The position numbers and the translations under genes were made by a program. The notes beneath the pieces were generated by a model that was given only the letters and a program-made list of their open reading frames with translations, was not told the DNA's origin and searched no databases. From Bacteroidales bacterium (GTDB lineage: Bacteria > Bacteroidota > Bacteroidia > Bacteroidales > UBA4181), in assembly GCA_017523725.1 (NCBI GenBank), contig JAFWVY010000065.1:1-64000 (forward strand): a stretch of DNA of 64,000 bases, read 5' to 3'. Of the stretch, positions 33,774 through 43,154 are shown in pieces. Positions within the stretch are counted from its first letter, which is position 1. Each line of letters starts with the position of its first letter.

Positions 33774-35620
33774 TGGAAGGCCGGGACAGATTCTCCCCGC
33801 ATATTCAGGCTATTCTTGCGGGGTTGCCGATGTTGCCTGGGGTTTACCAGTTTTTCAACGCTGCGGGTGAAATCATTTATGTCGGGAAGGCGAAAATTCT
33901 GAAAAACAGAGTGCTGTCTTATTTCAGGGAGCAAGCCGACCGGCCGCGCAAGGTCGCGGCAATGATTGCCAAGATCGCCGACCTCAAGTACTTCATCGTG
34001 GACAGCGAGACCGATGCGCTGCTGCTCGAGAACAACCTGATCAAAAAATACCAGCCGCGATACAATATCCTGCTCAAGGACGACAAATCCTATCCATGGA
34101 TCTGCATCCGGAAAGAGCCGTTCCCCCGGGTATTTGCCATGCGCAACCCTGTACAGGACGGCTCGCAGTATTTCGGACCCTATTCCTCGGTGACGGTGAT
34201 GCGTACGGTGTTGGAACTCATCAAGCAACTGTACCCGCTCAGGACCTGCAATCTTCAACTTTCCGAAGATGCGGTGCAGCAGGGCCGGTACAAAGTCTGT
34301 CTGGAATACCACATCGGCAACTGCAAGGGTCCGTGTACGGGCCGGCAGGACCGCGCCGACTACGACCGTTCGGTGGACGAGGTGCGCGACATCCTGCAGG
34401 GCAACATCCACCGCGTCATCCGGATGCTGCGGCAGCAGATGAACGACTTGGCCGCGCAGTACCGTTTCGAGGAGGCAGAGCAGATCCGGCGGCGCATCGC
34501 AGCGTTGGAACGTTACCAGGCCCGTTCCACGGTGGTCAATCCGTCCATCCACAACGTCGATGTTTTTTCACTGTACGACGATATCGATGCGGCATATGTC
34601 AATTTCCTGAAGGTGTCGAACGGAGCCATTATTCAGGCATATACCGCCGAAATGGTCCGGAAACTGGACGAGACGAAGGAGGAACTGCTGGGCTATGCCA
34701 TAAGCGAAATCCGCGAAAAGTTCCACAGTACCTCCACGGAGGTGATTGTGCCTTTTCTGCCGGCCGACAGTTTGCCGGGCGTGACGTTTACCGTGCCCCG
34801 TATCGGCGACAAGAAGAAATTGCTGGAATTGTCCGGGCGCAATGTCGTGTTCTACCATACGGAGAAGAAGAAACAGCTTGAACGCATCGATCCGGAACGT
34901 CATACGCGCCAGTTGCTGGAGACGATGCAGCGTGACCTGCATCTGGCGGAACTGCCGGTGCACATCGAGTGTTTCGACAATTCGAACATCCAGGGCACCG
35001 ACGCCGTGTCGTCCTGCGTGGTGTTCCGCGATGCCAAGCCGTGCAAGCGCGACTATCGGCATTTCAATGTCAAGACCGTACAGGATGCCAACGATTTCGC
35101 TACCATGCAGGAAGTCATCGCCCGGCGTTATACGCGGCTTGTCGAAGAAGGAAAGCCGCTGCCGCAACTCGTTGTCATCGACGGCGGCAAGGGGCAGCTG
35201 AGTGCTGTGATGGAAACTCTCGACCGGCTGGGACTGCGCGGCCGCATGGCGGTCATCGGCATTGCCAAACGGTTGGAGGAGATCTATTTCCCCGGCGACA
35301 GCTACCCGCTTTCGCTGGACAAACGCTCCGAAACGCTGAAGATTATCCAGCAGCTGCGCGACGAGGCGCACCGATTCGGCATCACGCACCACCGGGACAA
35401 ACGTTCAAAGCATATGCTGGTGTCTGAAATCGAACAGATTCCGGGCATCGGATCCCAGTCGCGTGACAAGCTGCTGCAGCATTTTCACACGCTGTCGCGC
35501 ATCAAGGCGGCTTCGGAGGACGAACTGTCGGCGGTGGTTGGGCGGAGCCGGGCGGCGGCCATCCGCCGCTACCTGAGCGGGAAAGACGATGCTTCGGCTT
35601 CTCCGGGTGTTGTTTCGTAA
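33773..35620 (+). CDS. uvrC: Excinuclease ABC subunit C
   Basis: Nucleotide-excision repair nuclease of 615 residues that makes both incisions after UvrAB damage recognition. Domains in order: GIY-YIG (LPGVYQFFNAAGEIIYVGKA, about 22-41), UVR/UvrB-binding helices (YRFEEAEQIRRRIAALE, about 230-246), the RNase H-like endonuclease (CFDNSNIQGTDAVSS at about 400 and VIDGGKGQL at about 470) and C-terminal helix-hairpin-helix motifs (IPGIGSQSRDKLLQHF, about 560). Length is normal. TAATG overlap with gldH. Confidence 0.95.
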   Translation: MEGRDRFSPHIQAILAGLPMLPGVYQFFNAAGEIIYVGKAKILKNRVLSYFREQADRPRKVAAMIAKIADLKYFIVDSETDALLLENNLIKKYQPRYNILLKDDKSYPWICIRKEPFPRVFAMRNPVQDGSQYFGPYSSVTVMRTVLELIKQLYPLRTCNLQLSEDAVQQGRYKVCLEYHIGNCKGPCTGRQDRADYDRSVDEVRDILQGNIHRVIRMLRQQMNDLAAQYRFEEAEQIRRRIAALERYQARSTVVNPSIHNVDVFSLYDDIDAAYVNFLKVSNGAIIQAYTAEMVRKLDETKEELLGYAISEIREKFHSTSTEVIVPFLPADSLPGVTFTVPRIGDKKKLLELSGRNVVFYHTEKKKQLERIDPERHTRQLLETMQRDLHLAELPVHIECFDNSNIQGTDAVSSCVVFRDAKPCKRDYRHFNVKTVQDANDFATMQEVIARRYTRLVEEGKPLPQLVVIDGGKGQLSAVMETLDRLGLRGRMAVIGIAKRLEEIYFPGDSYPLSLDKRSETLKIIQQLRDEAHRFGITHHRDKRSKHMLVSEIEQIPGIGSQSRDKLLQHFHTLSRIKAASEDELSAVVGRSRAAAIRRYLSGKDDASASPGVVS

Positions 35621-35640
35621 CGGCGGGATGACTATATTTG
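35610..35640 (+). promoter_or_regulatory. Promoter of DUF4450-like gene
   Basis: TTG (35610-35612), 20 bases, TATATTTG (35633-35640), a full consensus match, 23 bases before the ATG at 35663. The -33 part lies inside the end of uvrC. Confidence 0.7.
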
Positions 35641-35662
35641 TCAGTTCCCAGATATTTTCCCT

Positions 35663-38600
35663 ATGAAAACCATAACCCGGATGCTTCTGGCGGCTCTGGC
35701 AGGGCTGCAACTTGCCGGTGCGGTGAAGGCACAGCCGCGCACCATGCATTACATACCCGACGGACGTGACATTGTGTGCGTGAACGGGCAGAACCGCTAC
35801 ACGCGGGCGCTGTATGGCTCGCATACGCTGTTTCGCATCGAGACGAGCGACCGGCCGCTGTTCGCTACGTACAACAAGACAAAGAGCCAAAACCTGCGTT
35901 TCTACCTGACCTGCGGCGGACAGGAAATCCGTCTGGACAGCACGTCGTACTGTGAGGCCCGTTTCCAGGGCGGCCTGCGCACGTATGTGGTGCGCGATAC
36001 GGCCTGGGGGCAGGGCGAACTGCAACTTTCGGTGCTGGCACTTTCGGAAGAGGAGGGGGGCATATGGCGGTTCCGGACTTCCGGTTTCGACGGCCCGGTG
36101 ACGATGCGCGTCAAGATGTGCCAGATTGCCAACACGCGGATGAACCGCGACGGTGACCTCGGGACCGATGACCGGGAGAAGTTTGATCCGTCGCCGGCGG
36201 AAATCGGATTGGTTGAACTGCATTGGGCTGCAGAAGGAGAAAGCTACGTACTGCTCCGGCAGGACGAGCGGCTGGGGCTGCCTTCCACGGCCGAGGGATC
36301 GGCTATCTATGCGCAGGAGGAGGCGGTCCGGCAGGCACTTGTTTCGCGTGTGCAGTTCGATACACCCGATCCATTCATCAATACACTGGGCAGCGTACTG
36401 ATGGCTGCCGCCGACGGCCTTTGGGACGGCAAAACCTGGCTCCACGGCTGCATCGGCTGGCGGACGCAGCTGGCCGGCTGGCGGGCGGCGTATGTGGGCG
36501 ATGTCGTGGGCTGGGACGACCGGGCCGATTCGCATTTCCGGGCCTATGCCAACAGTATGGTCACCGATGTGCCGGCTGTCATTCCGCATCCGGCACAGGA
36601 CACAAGCAATAACCTGGCCCGTGCCGTGGAGCAATGGGGCACACCCATGTACAGCAACGGCTATATCTGCCGTTCGCCCGACAACAACGGACGCATGCAC
36701 CATTACGACATGAACCTCAACTATATCGACGAGTTGCTGTGGCATCTGAGCTATCACGCCGACACGGCGCTGATGCGGGAACTGTGGCCCAAACTAAAGT
36801 TGCATCTCGACTGGGAGAAGATGAATTTCGACCCGGACGACGACGGGCTGTATGACGCCTACTGCTGCATCTGGGCCAGCGATGCGCTGTACTACAACAG
36901 CGGCGCAGTGACCCATTCGTCGGCCTACAACTACCGGGGCAACCGGCTTATCGCCCGCATCGCCGAACTTATCGGCGAAGATCCGACCCCTTACAAGGCC
37001 GAGGCCGACCGCATCCTCAAGGCCATGAACGAACGGCTGTGGCTGAATAACCGCGGCCACTGGGCCGAGTTCCAGGATTTCATGGGACTGAAACGGCTGC
37101 ATGAGCATGCGGCGCTCTGGAGTATCTACACGCCGATCGACTGCGGCGCATGCACGCCGGAACAGGCTTATCAGGCCACGGAGTACGTGGACCGCTGCAT
37201 TCCGCATATCCCCATGGAATTCAATGTCGATGCTGAGGCGCTCCGCGTACTCGGCATTACACAGGAATCGCTCGGGCTGGACGGCAGATTCGCCACCCTC
37301 TCGACCACCGACTGGATGCCCTATGTGTGGAGTACCAACAACGTGGCCCATGAGGAGGTAGCGCACATGGCGCTGGCTTATTTCCTGGCCGGGCGCACCG
37401 ATATCGGATTCAACCTGCTCAAGAGCGACCTGCTGGACGAGATGTTCCTGGGACAGAGTCCCGGCAATTTCGGGCAGATCAGCTATTATGACCAGGCACG
37501 GCAGGAGGCGTACCGCGATTTCGGAGACAATGTGGGCATAACATCCCGGGCCATCCTGAACGGTCTGTTCGGCATCCGTCCCGATGCGCTCTACGGCCGT
37601 TGCGTGCTGCAGCCGGCCTGGCCGGAAGACTGGAACGAGGTGAAGGTGCGTACGCCGTACCTGAGCTATCATTTCCACCGCGAAGGGACTGACGATATCT
37701 ATGAAATAGAGCAGCACTTCGCGCAACCGTTGCAGATCCTGGTGAGGGCGCATGCCGGTGGCGGCGCTTTCCTGGAGGTGACGGGCGACAGCTCTGAGAA
37801 GCAGACCATTGTGGTTGACCGCACCAAACTGCCGCCGGCGAATGTGTTTCCGTCGCTGCCGTCCGCCCGGAGCAATGTCTCTGATCCGGTTTACATGACC
37901 AGGATGGGGTTGGATGACGTGACGCCCGATGCCCTCGGCCGTCAGCGTCATGTTAACTTGGACAAAGCTTTCAATGCATTGGCAGATACTATTTTCCGCG
38001 ACAGATACCTGTCACCGCGCTCGCCTTACACCACGCTGGAGATTCCGGTGCAGGGCATGGGAGACTGGTGCGTACCGTCGCTGTTGGCCAACATTGAGGA
38101 TGCCGGCCTCCGACGCACCATCAAGGACAATGTCTTTGACACAGGGCTCGGCGTCACCTTCCGTTCACCGGCACAGGGATTCAACGTGGCCTACACGTCG
38201 CTGTGGGACAATTATCCCGACAGCCTGTCGTTCGCCTTGGAAGGTAAGGCCAGCTGGGCCTATCTGATGCTGGTGGGCAGCACCAACAATATGCAGAGCC
38301 GCATTGACAACGCCGTGATTACGGTGACCTACCGCGACGGATCGCAGGATATGCTGCCGCTGTACAATCCCATCAACTGGTGCCCGATTGAGCAGGACTA
38401 CTTCTATGATGACTACGCCTACTGGAGTGCGCCGGTGCACCCGTATCGCATCCATCTGGGGTCGGGTATCGTGTCGCGTACACTCAAGGCGGACCTGGCC
38501 GGCAAATTCATGGACGACGGTTCCGGTGTGCACACGTCCGACCTGACGAGCGCCAGTACGCCTATCGCCCAAGGTCTCGGCATACCGGACGGAGCGGCCA

Positions 38601-38710
38601 TGATGCTGAAGATGCCGCTCAATCCCCGGAAGAAACTCCGCAGCCTGCAGCTCCGCACGCTCTCGAACGACGTGGTGGTGGGCTTGATGGGAATCACGCT
38701 GGAGAAGTAG
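35663..38710 (+). CDS. DUF4450-like exported alpha/alpha-barrel protein, putative glycosidase
   Basis: Large exported protein of 1015 residues with signal peptide (MLLAALAGLQLAGAVKA). The N-terminal beta domain has NRYTRALYGSHTLFRIET, the middle is helical with WLHGCIGWRTQLAGWRAAYV and WDDRADSHFRAYANS (about 255-300), then DPDDDGLYDAYCCIWASDA and LWSIYTPIDCG, features of the six-hairpin glycosidase superfamily and, by pattern, of DUF4450. Several conserved acids (D, E) lie in the helical core, but I cannot assign catalytic residues. A C-terminal beta domain follows. It stands alone between uvrC and the convergent rhamnose operon, sharing the operon's terminator. A role on a rhamnose-containing glycan is inferred only from this. 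Confidence 0.6.
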   Translation: MKTITRMLLAALAGLQLAGAVKAQPRTMHYIPDGRDIVCVNGQNRYTRALYGSHTLFRIETSDRPLFATYNKTKSQNLRFYLTCGGQEIRLDSTSYCEARFQGGLRTYVVRDTAWGQGELQLSVLALSEEEGGIWRFRTSGFDGPVTMRVKMCQIANTRMNRDGDLGTDDREKFDPSPAEIGLVELHWAAEGESYVLLRQDERLGLPSTAEGSAIYAQEEAVRQALVSRVQFDTPDPFINTLGSVLMAAADGLWDGKTWLHGCIGWRTQLAGWRAAYVGDVVGWDDRADSHFRAYANSMVTDVPAVIPHPAQDTSNNLARAVEQWGTPMYSNGYICRSPDNNGRMHHYDMNLNYIDELLWHLSYHADTALMRELWPKLKLHLDWEKMNFDPDDDGLYDAYCCIWASDALYYNSGAVTHSSAYNYRGNRLIARIAELIGEDPTPYKAEADRILKAMNERLWLNNRGHWAEFQDFMGLKRLHEHAALWSIYTPIDCGACTPEQAYQATEYVDRCIPHIPMEFNVDAEALRVLGITQESLGLDGRFATLSTTDWMPYVWSTNNVAHEEVAHMALAYFLAGRTDIGFNLLKSDLLDEMFLGQSPGNFGQISYYDQARQEAYRDFGDNVGITSRAILNGLFGIRPDALYGRCVLQPAWPEDWNEVKVRTPYLSYHFHREGTDDIYEIEQHFAQPLQILVRAHAGGGAFLEVTGDSSEKQTIVVDRTKLPPANVFPSLPSARSNVSDPVYMTRMGLDDVTPDALGRQRHVNLDKAFNALADTIFRDRYLSPRSPYTTLEIPVQGMGDWCVPSLLANIEDAGLRRTIKDNVFDTGLGVTFRSPAQGFNVAYTSLWDNYPDSLSFALEGKASWAYLMLVGSTNNMQSRIDNAVITVTYRDGSQDMLPLYNPINWCPIEQDYFYDDYAYWSAPVHPYRIHLGSGIVSRTLKADLAGKFMDDGSGVHTSDLTSASTPIAQGLGIPDGAAMMLKMPLNPRKKLRSLQLRTLSNDVVVGLMGITLEK

Positions 38711-38720
38711 CCGGAGTCTG

Positions 38721-38757
38721 AAAAAAAAGGCTGACCAATCGGTCAGCCTTTTTTTCT
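38721..38757. terminator. Bidirectional intrinsic terminator
   Basis: AAGGCTGACC (38727-38736) and GGTCAGCCTT (38741-38750) form a perfect 10-bp stem with loop AATC, flanked by A and T runs. It serves the DUF4450-like gene and the convergent rhamnose operon. Confidence 0.92.
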
Positions 38758-38772
38758 TTCTTGAACCCCTTT

Positions 38773-40116
38773 CTAGAAGTCGTCGCCGTAACGTTCTTTC
38801 GTAATCTGGGCGAGAGATTTGCCGCGGGTGTCGGGCGCACCGATGACACCGACGATGAGCGATATCAGCAGCAGTACGATCATGCACCAGGCAGCAACCG
38901 TGAAACCTTCACCGTTTTCTCCGTAGATGGAAGTGAAGACGAGGCCCCAGATGGCGGACAGACCGCGCACGATGAAGAACATCAGTCCTTGGGCGCCGGC
39001 ACGGAACTTGGCGGGGAACAGTTCAGAACCCCACAGAGCATAGAAAATCTGTACGGAAATACCGCCGTTGATGCCCCAGAGGATCGAGAACGCCCAAAGA
39101 TCCACCATGCCGTTCACACCCTTGATGATAATCACCCATGTTGCGAGGGCGGCCACCAGACCGAGGATATAAAGGACGCGGTGAGGAATCTTGTCAAAGA
39201 CAAACGATATGCAGAAGGTGATGGCCACTACGATGACCCAGCCCACGCACGAAAGCATGTTCGCATACTCGTTTGAGAGGCCGCCGGCCGTCTCGTAGAT
39301 GTGCGGCTGGAAGAATCCCATGACGGAAGCTACAAGGTTCCATGTGAGATAGATGGTTGCCAGGAAACATACGGTCGCGATGGCTTTCTGGTTGCTGAAG
39401 AGCACACCGATGGCATGAACAATGCCGCTGTCCTCTCCCTTGGCCTTGGCCGCTTCGCGGGTGGCTTTCCAGTCACCCGACTCTTCGAGCTTGCGCTGCA
39501 GGTTCCATGCAATGAAAGCCACCACAAAGAGCGAGAAGAATACAACGCGGGAGCTGAATACGTTCAGGGCGTCTCCGCTCAGCGAAGCACCGCCGAAGGC
39601 ATGGCCGATGGATTCCACCCAGCCGAAGAGCACGCCGCCGGGAGCGAAGAGCATACCCAGAAGCAGGATGATCATCGGACCGCAGCCCCACGACATCTGC
39701 GAGATGCAGATGTTGCGTCCACGTTTGTTATCCTCCGAACTTTCAGAAATATAGGTCCATGAAGCCGGCACGCCGATACCTACCGAGATACCTGTGACGA
39801 GGAAGCCCAGGAGCAGCATCGGGAAGTTGACCGAGCACATGACCAGAAGGACTCCTATCATATAAACGATAAGGTTGTAGGTATAGATGAACTTGCGTCC
39901 GTATTTGTCGGCCAGGAAACCGCCGATGATGGCGCCGAGGGCGGCACCGAGACAGTTTGCACTGATGAAATTGAGCCAGCCGAGATGTAACTCGGTAAGC
40001 CCTAAGTATTTCTGCCACAGCGTAAGACCACTGGCACCGGCCACGATGGCACCGGCGTCCAAGTAGTTGGTGAGCGATACGGCGATCGTACTTTTCAGAC
40101 TGCTTTTCTTTTCCAT
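38773..40116 (-). CDS. MFS sugar transporter (probable L-rhamnose carrier)
   Basis: Inner-membrane major facilitator of 447 residues with about 12 membrane helices. Sugar-porter-like loop motifs are present: GGFLADKYGRKFIY after helix 2 (about 65-78) and a second related loop FDKIPHRVLYI (about 305). GSELFPAKFRAGAQG (about 370-384) matches the sugar porter PESPR-type region. Last gene of rhaM-rhaA-transporter, 12 bases after rhaA, so rhamnose is the most likely substrate. The carrier is unrelated in sequence to E. coli RhaT as far as I can judge. Proton coupling is assumed from the family. Confidence 0.82.
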   Translation of the reverse strand: MEKKSSLKSTIAVSLTNYLDAGAIVAGASGLTLWQKYLGLTELHLGWLNFISANCLGAALGAIIGGFLADKYGRKFIYTYNLIVYMIGVLLVMCSVNFPMLLLGFLVTGISVGIGVPASWTYISESSEDNKRGRNICISQMSWGCGPMIILLLGMLFAPGGVLFGWVESIGHAFGGASLSGDALNVFSSRVVFFSLFVVAFIAWNLQRKLEESGDWKATREAAKAKGEDSGIVHAIGVLFSNQKAIATVCFLATIYLTWNLVASVMGFFQPHIYETAGGLSNEYANMLSCVGWVIVVAITFCISFVFDKIPHRVLYILGLVAALATWVIIIKGVNGMVDLWAFSILWGINGGISVQIFYALWGSELFPAKFRAGAQGLMFFIVRGLSAIWGLVFTSIYGENGEGFTVAAWCMIVLLLISLIVGVIGAPDTRGKSLAQITKERYGDDF

Positions 40117-40128
40117 GGTTCTGTGTAT

Positions 40129-41385
40129 TTATCGTTTGGAGGTCACGTCTTTTTCGTACTGCTCGATGACGGCGATAAATTCGTTGCCAACCGGTACGTT
40201 GTTTTTGAGGCAGAACATGTCGTAAACTGCGTTCCACGGCAGAGCCTTGGCCTCTTCGAGTTCGGCCAGCACCTGGAAGCCCTTGCCCGCGATTTCCATC
40301 TTGCTGATCATCGCAGTGGGTTCGAGCAGGGCGCGGATCATGCATTTCTGGGCGGCACGGCTGCCGATGACGTAGGCACCGATGCGGTTGATGGCACCGT
40401 CGAAGTAATCCAGACCGAAGTGTACGCGGTCGATGGCGCCGGCCCTCACGATCTCGAAGAACAGTTCGGAGGTCGGATCGTCCATGATCGTCACATGGTC
40501 GGAATCCCAACGGACAGGACGGCTCACGTGCAGCATCAGTTCAGGAACGAACTGCAGTACCGCGGAGACCTTGTCGGCCGGGCTTTCGGTCGGGTGATAG
40601 TGGCCGGTGTCGATGGTGAGGATCTTGTTGTTTTTCGCAGCGTAAGCCGTGTAGAAGTCGTGGGAACCCACGGTGAAGCTCTCCAGGCCGATGCCGAATA
40701 CCTTGCCCTCGATGCAGTCCTTCATACAGGCCTTCTTCTCGGCGAAGATTTCGTCCAGCGATTCCTTCAGGAATTTACGGTACATGTAATGGTTGACGGA
40801 CATGTCCTTGCATCCGTCGTGTACCCATACGTTCATGATACACGGGTCGCCCTGGGCCTTACCCATGGCGTCGGCGATGTCGCGGCAGCGTTTGGTATGC
40901 TCGATCCAGAAATCGCGGATGCCCTTGTCAGGATTGCTGAGGGACAGATTGCCGCTCTTGGGGTGTGAGAACGAGGTGGAATTGAAGTCCAGCAAGGTGT
41001 TGTTGGCCTTGCCCCAGTCGATCCAGCTCTGGAAGTAGCTGACGTCCACTTCGTCGCGGTCTACCACTTTGCCTTTGAAATCACCGTAGATTTCGTGCAG
41101 GTTGAGACGGTGTGAGCCGGGGATCAGGGATTTTGCTTTCAGGATATCCTGACGCAGCTCGTCAATGTTGCGGGCCTGGCCTTTGCAGTCGCCCGTCACG
41201 CCCAAACCGCCGCCCAGTGCGCCGGCCTGAACTTCAAATCCTTTGACGTCATCCGCCTGCCAGCAGTGCATGCTGAGGTGGAAATCCTGCATCTGCTGCA
41301 GCACCTTGTCGGTATCGACGCCATACGCGGCATAGCGTTCTTTCGCTATCTCGTAAGCTTTCTGAATAAGTTGTTCTTTTGCCAT
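40129..41385 (-). CDS. rhaA: L-rhamnose isomerase
   Basis: Interconverts L-rhamnose and L-rhamnulose in the cytoplasm using Mn2+. The 418 residues match the E. coli type throughout: SMHCWQADDVKGFE (about 38-51), GKARNIDELR-like segment, IPGSHRLNLHEIYGD (about 87-101), DFNSTSFSHP (about 132-141), the metal ligands in LTIDTGHYHPTE (about 253-264) and HVSRPVRWDSDHV (about 284-296), and FGLDYFDGAINRIGAYVIG. Length equals the family norm. Middle gene of the rhamnose operon; rhamnulokinase and aldolase genes are not in the window. Confidence 0.95.
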   Translation of the reverse strand: MAKEQLIQKAYEIAKERYAAYGVDTDKVLQQMQDFHLSMHCWQADDVKGFEVQAGALGGGLGVTGDCKGQARNIDELRQDILKAKSLIPGSHRLNLHEIYGDFKGKVVDRDEVDVSYFQSWIDWGKANNTLLDFNSTSFSHPKSGNLSLSNPDKGIRDFWIEHTKRCRDIADAMGKAQGDPCIMNVWVHDGCKDMSVNHYMYRKFLKESLDEIFAEKKACMKDCIEGKVFGIGLESFTVGSHDFYTAYAAKNNKILTIDTGHYHPTESPADKVSAVLQFVPELMLHVSRPVRWDSDHVTIMDDPTSELFFEIVRAGAIDRVHFGLDYFDGAINRIGAYVIGSRAAQKCMIRALLEPTAMISKMEIAGKGFQVLAELEEAKALPWNAVYDMFCLKNNVPVGNEFIAVIEQYEKDVTSKR

Positions 41386-41418
41386 TATTGTATGAATATT
41401 GATGAATTGCGAATATGA

Positions 41419-41733
41419 TCAGTCGAGATGGAAAACTTCCTGCAGTTCGACGCTGACGGGGGAGTTGTCGGGGTTGACCCGCATGATGTCGGCCATGTAG
41501 TCCCACCATTTCTGCTGGATGTCGTTGGCACCGAGGTCCTGCGAGGAGGTTTCGCCTTCGATTTTCTGGGTGCTGAACAAGATGTTGGTTTCCTTGTCCC
41601 AGTAAATGGTATAGTCGGAAACACCGCTCTTCTCAAGCAGTTCTTTTATTTCGGGCCACAGGTTGGCATGACGCTTGGCGTATTCTTCCTCGCAACCCGG
41701 GTTCAGATACATTTTGAATCCAAATCTTTTCAT
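41419..41733 (-). CDS. rhaM: L-rhamnose mutarotase
   Basis: Catalyses alpha/beta anomer exchange of L-rhamnose before isomerisation. The 104-residue ferredoxin-like protein has MKRFGFKMYLNPGCEEEYAKRH-type N-terminus with the conserved Y and H (the first 20 residues fit RhaM), HANLWPEIKELL, YTIYWDKETNILFST and WWDYMADIM. First gene of the operon, 33 bases before rhaA. Confidence 0.93.
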   Translation of the reverse strand: MKRFGFKMYLNPGCEEEYAKRHANLWPEIKELLEKSGVSDYTIYWDKETNILFSTQKIEGETSSQDLGANDIQQKWWDYMADIMRVNPDNSPVSVELQEVFHLD

Positions 41734-41763
41734 GAGTGTGTTGTGTGTTTAATGTGAGAAATA

Positions 41764-41795
41764 AAAATATACGATACGTAAGATAGGGAACAAAA
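41764..41795 (-). promoter_or_regulatory. Promoter of the rhamnose operon
   Basis: Minus strand TTTTG (41791-41795), 19 bases, TATATTTT (41764-41771), one mismatch to TAnnTTTG, about 31 bases before rhaM. No clear RhaR operator was identified. Confidence 0.6.
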
Positions 41796-41833
41796 TTATA
41801 GAAAAATATATGATATTGCAATACGTTTTAACG

Positions 41834-41877
41834 AAAAAAACGGGACCGGATGCAGCTCGCGCATGTATCCGGTCCCG
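41834..41877 (-). terminator. Intrinsic terminator of argG
   Basis: On the minus strand ACGGGACCGGAT and ATCCGGTCCCGT form a 12-bp perfect stem with a 13-base loop, followed by TTTTTTT. Confidence 0.92.
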
Positions 41878-41941
41878 TCGCACAGCGGCCTGCCTGACGG
41901 GGCAGGCACGCCTTTCACGCCAGACAGACGTGTGATGGGAA

Positions 41942-43141
41942 TTATCTTATACTCTCGTGATTGACAGAGAAATAAATCTTCATCTGATTGCTGAGGATTT
42001 TGGTGAAACCCACTACATCCTGTCCGTTGAACGCGGTCATTTCTTCGCCGTACTTGGCGAACTTGGCGTTCATCAGATCGTGGTCGGAAGAAATTCCCTT
42101 GACCTCGAAACGGTACGGCATGAGCTTGACAAACACCTTGCCGGTGACATATTTCTGGCTGCTTTCCAGGAAACGTTCGATGTCGCGCATGACGGGTTCG
42201 AGATACTGGGCCTCGTGCAGCAGCATGCCGTACCATACCGACAACTGGTCTTTCCAGTATTGCTGCCATTTGGTGAGGGTGTGTTTCTCGAGCAGGTGGT
42301 GCGCCTTGATCAGGATGAGCGGCGCGGCGGCCTCGAAACCGACGCGGCCCTTGATGCCGATGATGGTGTCGCCGACGTGGGTGTCGCGGCCGACGGCGTA
42401 GGCACCGCCCAGTTTCTCGATGAGCCGGATGGCGTCCACTGCTTTCATTTCCTGGCCGTTGACGGCGGTGATTTCACCTTTCGTGAATGTCAGTTCCAGC
42501 ATTTCCTCGCCGTCTTTCTGCAGCGGCGTCGGATAGGCGTCATCGGGCAGCCATGTGGCGGAATTCAAGGTTTCGCGGCCGCCGACGCTGGTGCCCCACA
42601 GCCCCTTGTTGATGGAGTAGGCCGATTTGCGTTCCCAGTTGTCCTGCACGCCTTTCTTCTTGAGGTATTCAATCTCCTCGTCGCGTGAGAGTTTGAGGTC
42701 GCGGATGGGGGTGATGATCTCCGCTTCCGGCATCATGATCTGGAACACCAGGTCGAAGCGCACCTGGTCGTTGCCGGCACCGGTGCTGCCGTGGGCAATC
42801 GCCTTGGCACCCAGTTCCTTGGCGTAGTTCACGATGGCGATGGCCTGGAAGATGCGCTCAGAACTGACAGACATCGGATAGGTGTTGTTCTTCAGCATGT
42901 TGCCGAAGATCATATACTTGATACAATGCTGATAGTACGCCTCTGTAATGTCGATGGTACGGTGGGAAGCGACGCCCAGCGCATAGGCTTTCCGCTCGAT
43001 GGCGGCCACTTCCTCGCTGTCGAATCCGCCGGTGTTGACGATGACGGAATGTACCTCATAACCTTTTTCATCGCTGAGATACTTGACGCAGAACGAGGTG
43101 TCGAGTCCTCCGCTGAAAGCTAAAACCACTTTTGTTTTCAT
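41942..43141 (-). CDS. argG: Argininosuccinate synthase
   Basis: Condenses citrulline and aspartate with ATP in arginine synthesis. From the ATG at 43141 it has 399 residues and begins MKTKVVLAFSGGLDTSF, the PP-loop, which fixes the start. Further motifs are IAHGSTGAGNDQVRFD (about 109-124), SINKGLWGTSVGGRE (about 167-181) and GRVGFEAAAP (about 270). Other arginine genes are not seen; upstream is the DUF5106/thioredoxin-like gene 13 bases away, so the two may share a transcript without obvious functional link. Confidence 0.93.
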   Translation of the reverse strand: MKTKVVLAFSGGLDTSFCVKYLSDEKGYEVHSVIVNTGGFDSEEVAAIERKAYALGVASHRTIDITEAYYQHCIKYMIFGNMLKNNTYPMSVSSERIFQAIAIVNYAKELGAKAIAHGSTGAGNDQVRFDLVFQIMMPEAEIITPIRDLKLSRDEEIEYLKKKGVQDNWERKSAYSINKGLWGTSVGGRETLNSATWLPDDAYPTPLQKDGEEMLELTFTKGEITAVNGQEMKAVDAIRLIEKLGGAYAVGRDTHVGDTIIGIKGRVGFEAAAPLILIKAHHLLEKHTLTKWQQYWKDQLSVWYGMLLHEAQYLEPVMRDIERFLESSQKYVTGKVFVKLMPYRFEVKGISSDHDLMNAKFAKYGEEMTAFNGQDVVGFTKILSNQMKIYFSVNHESIR

Positions 43142-43154
43142 GATGTTATATAGT

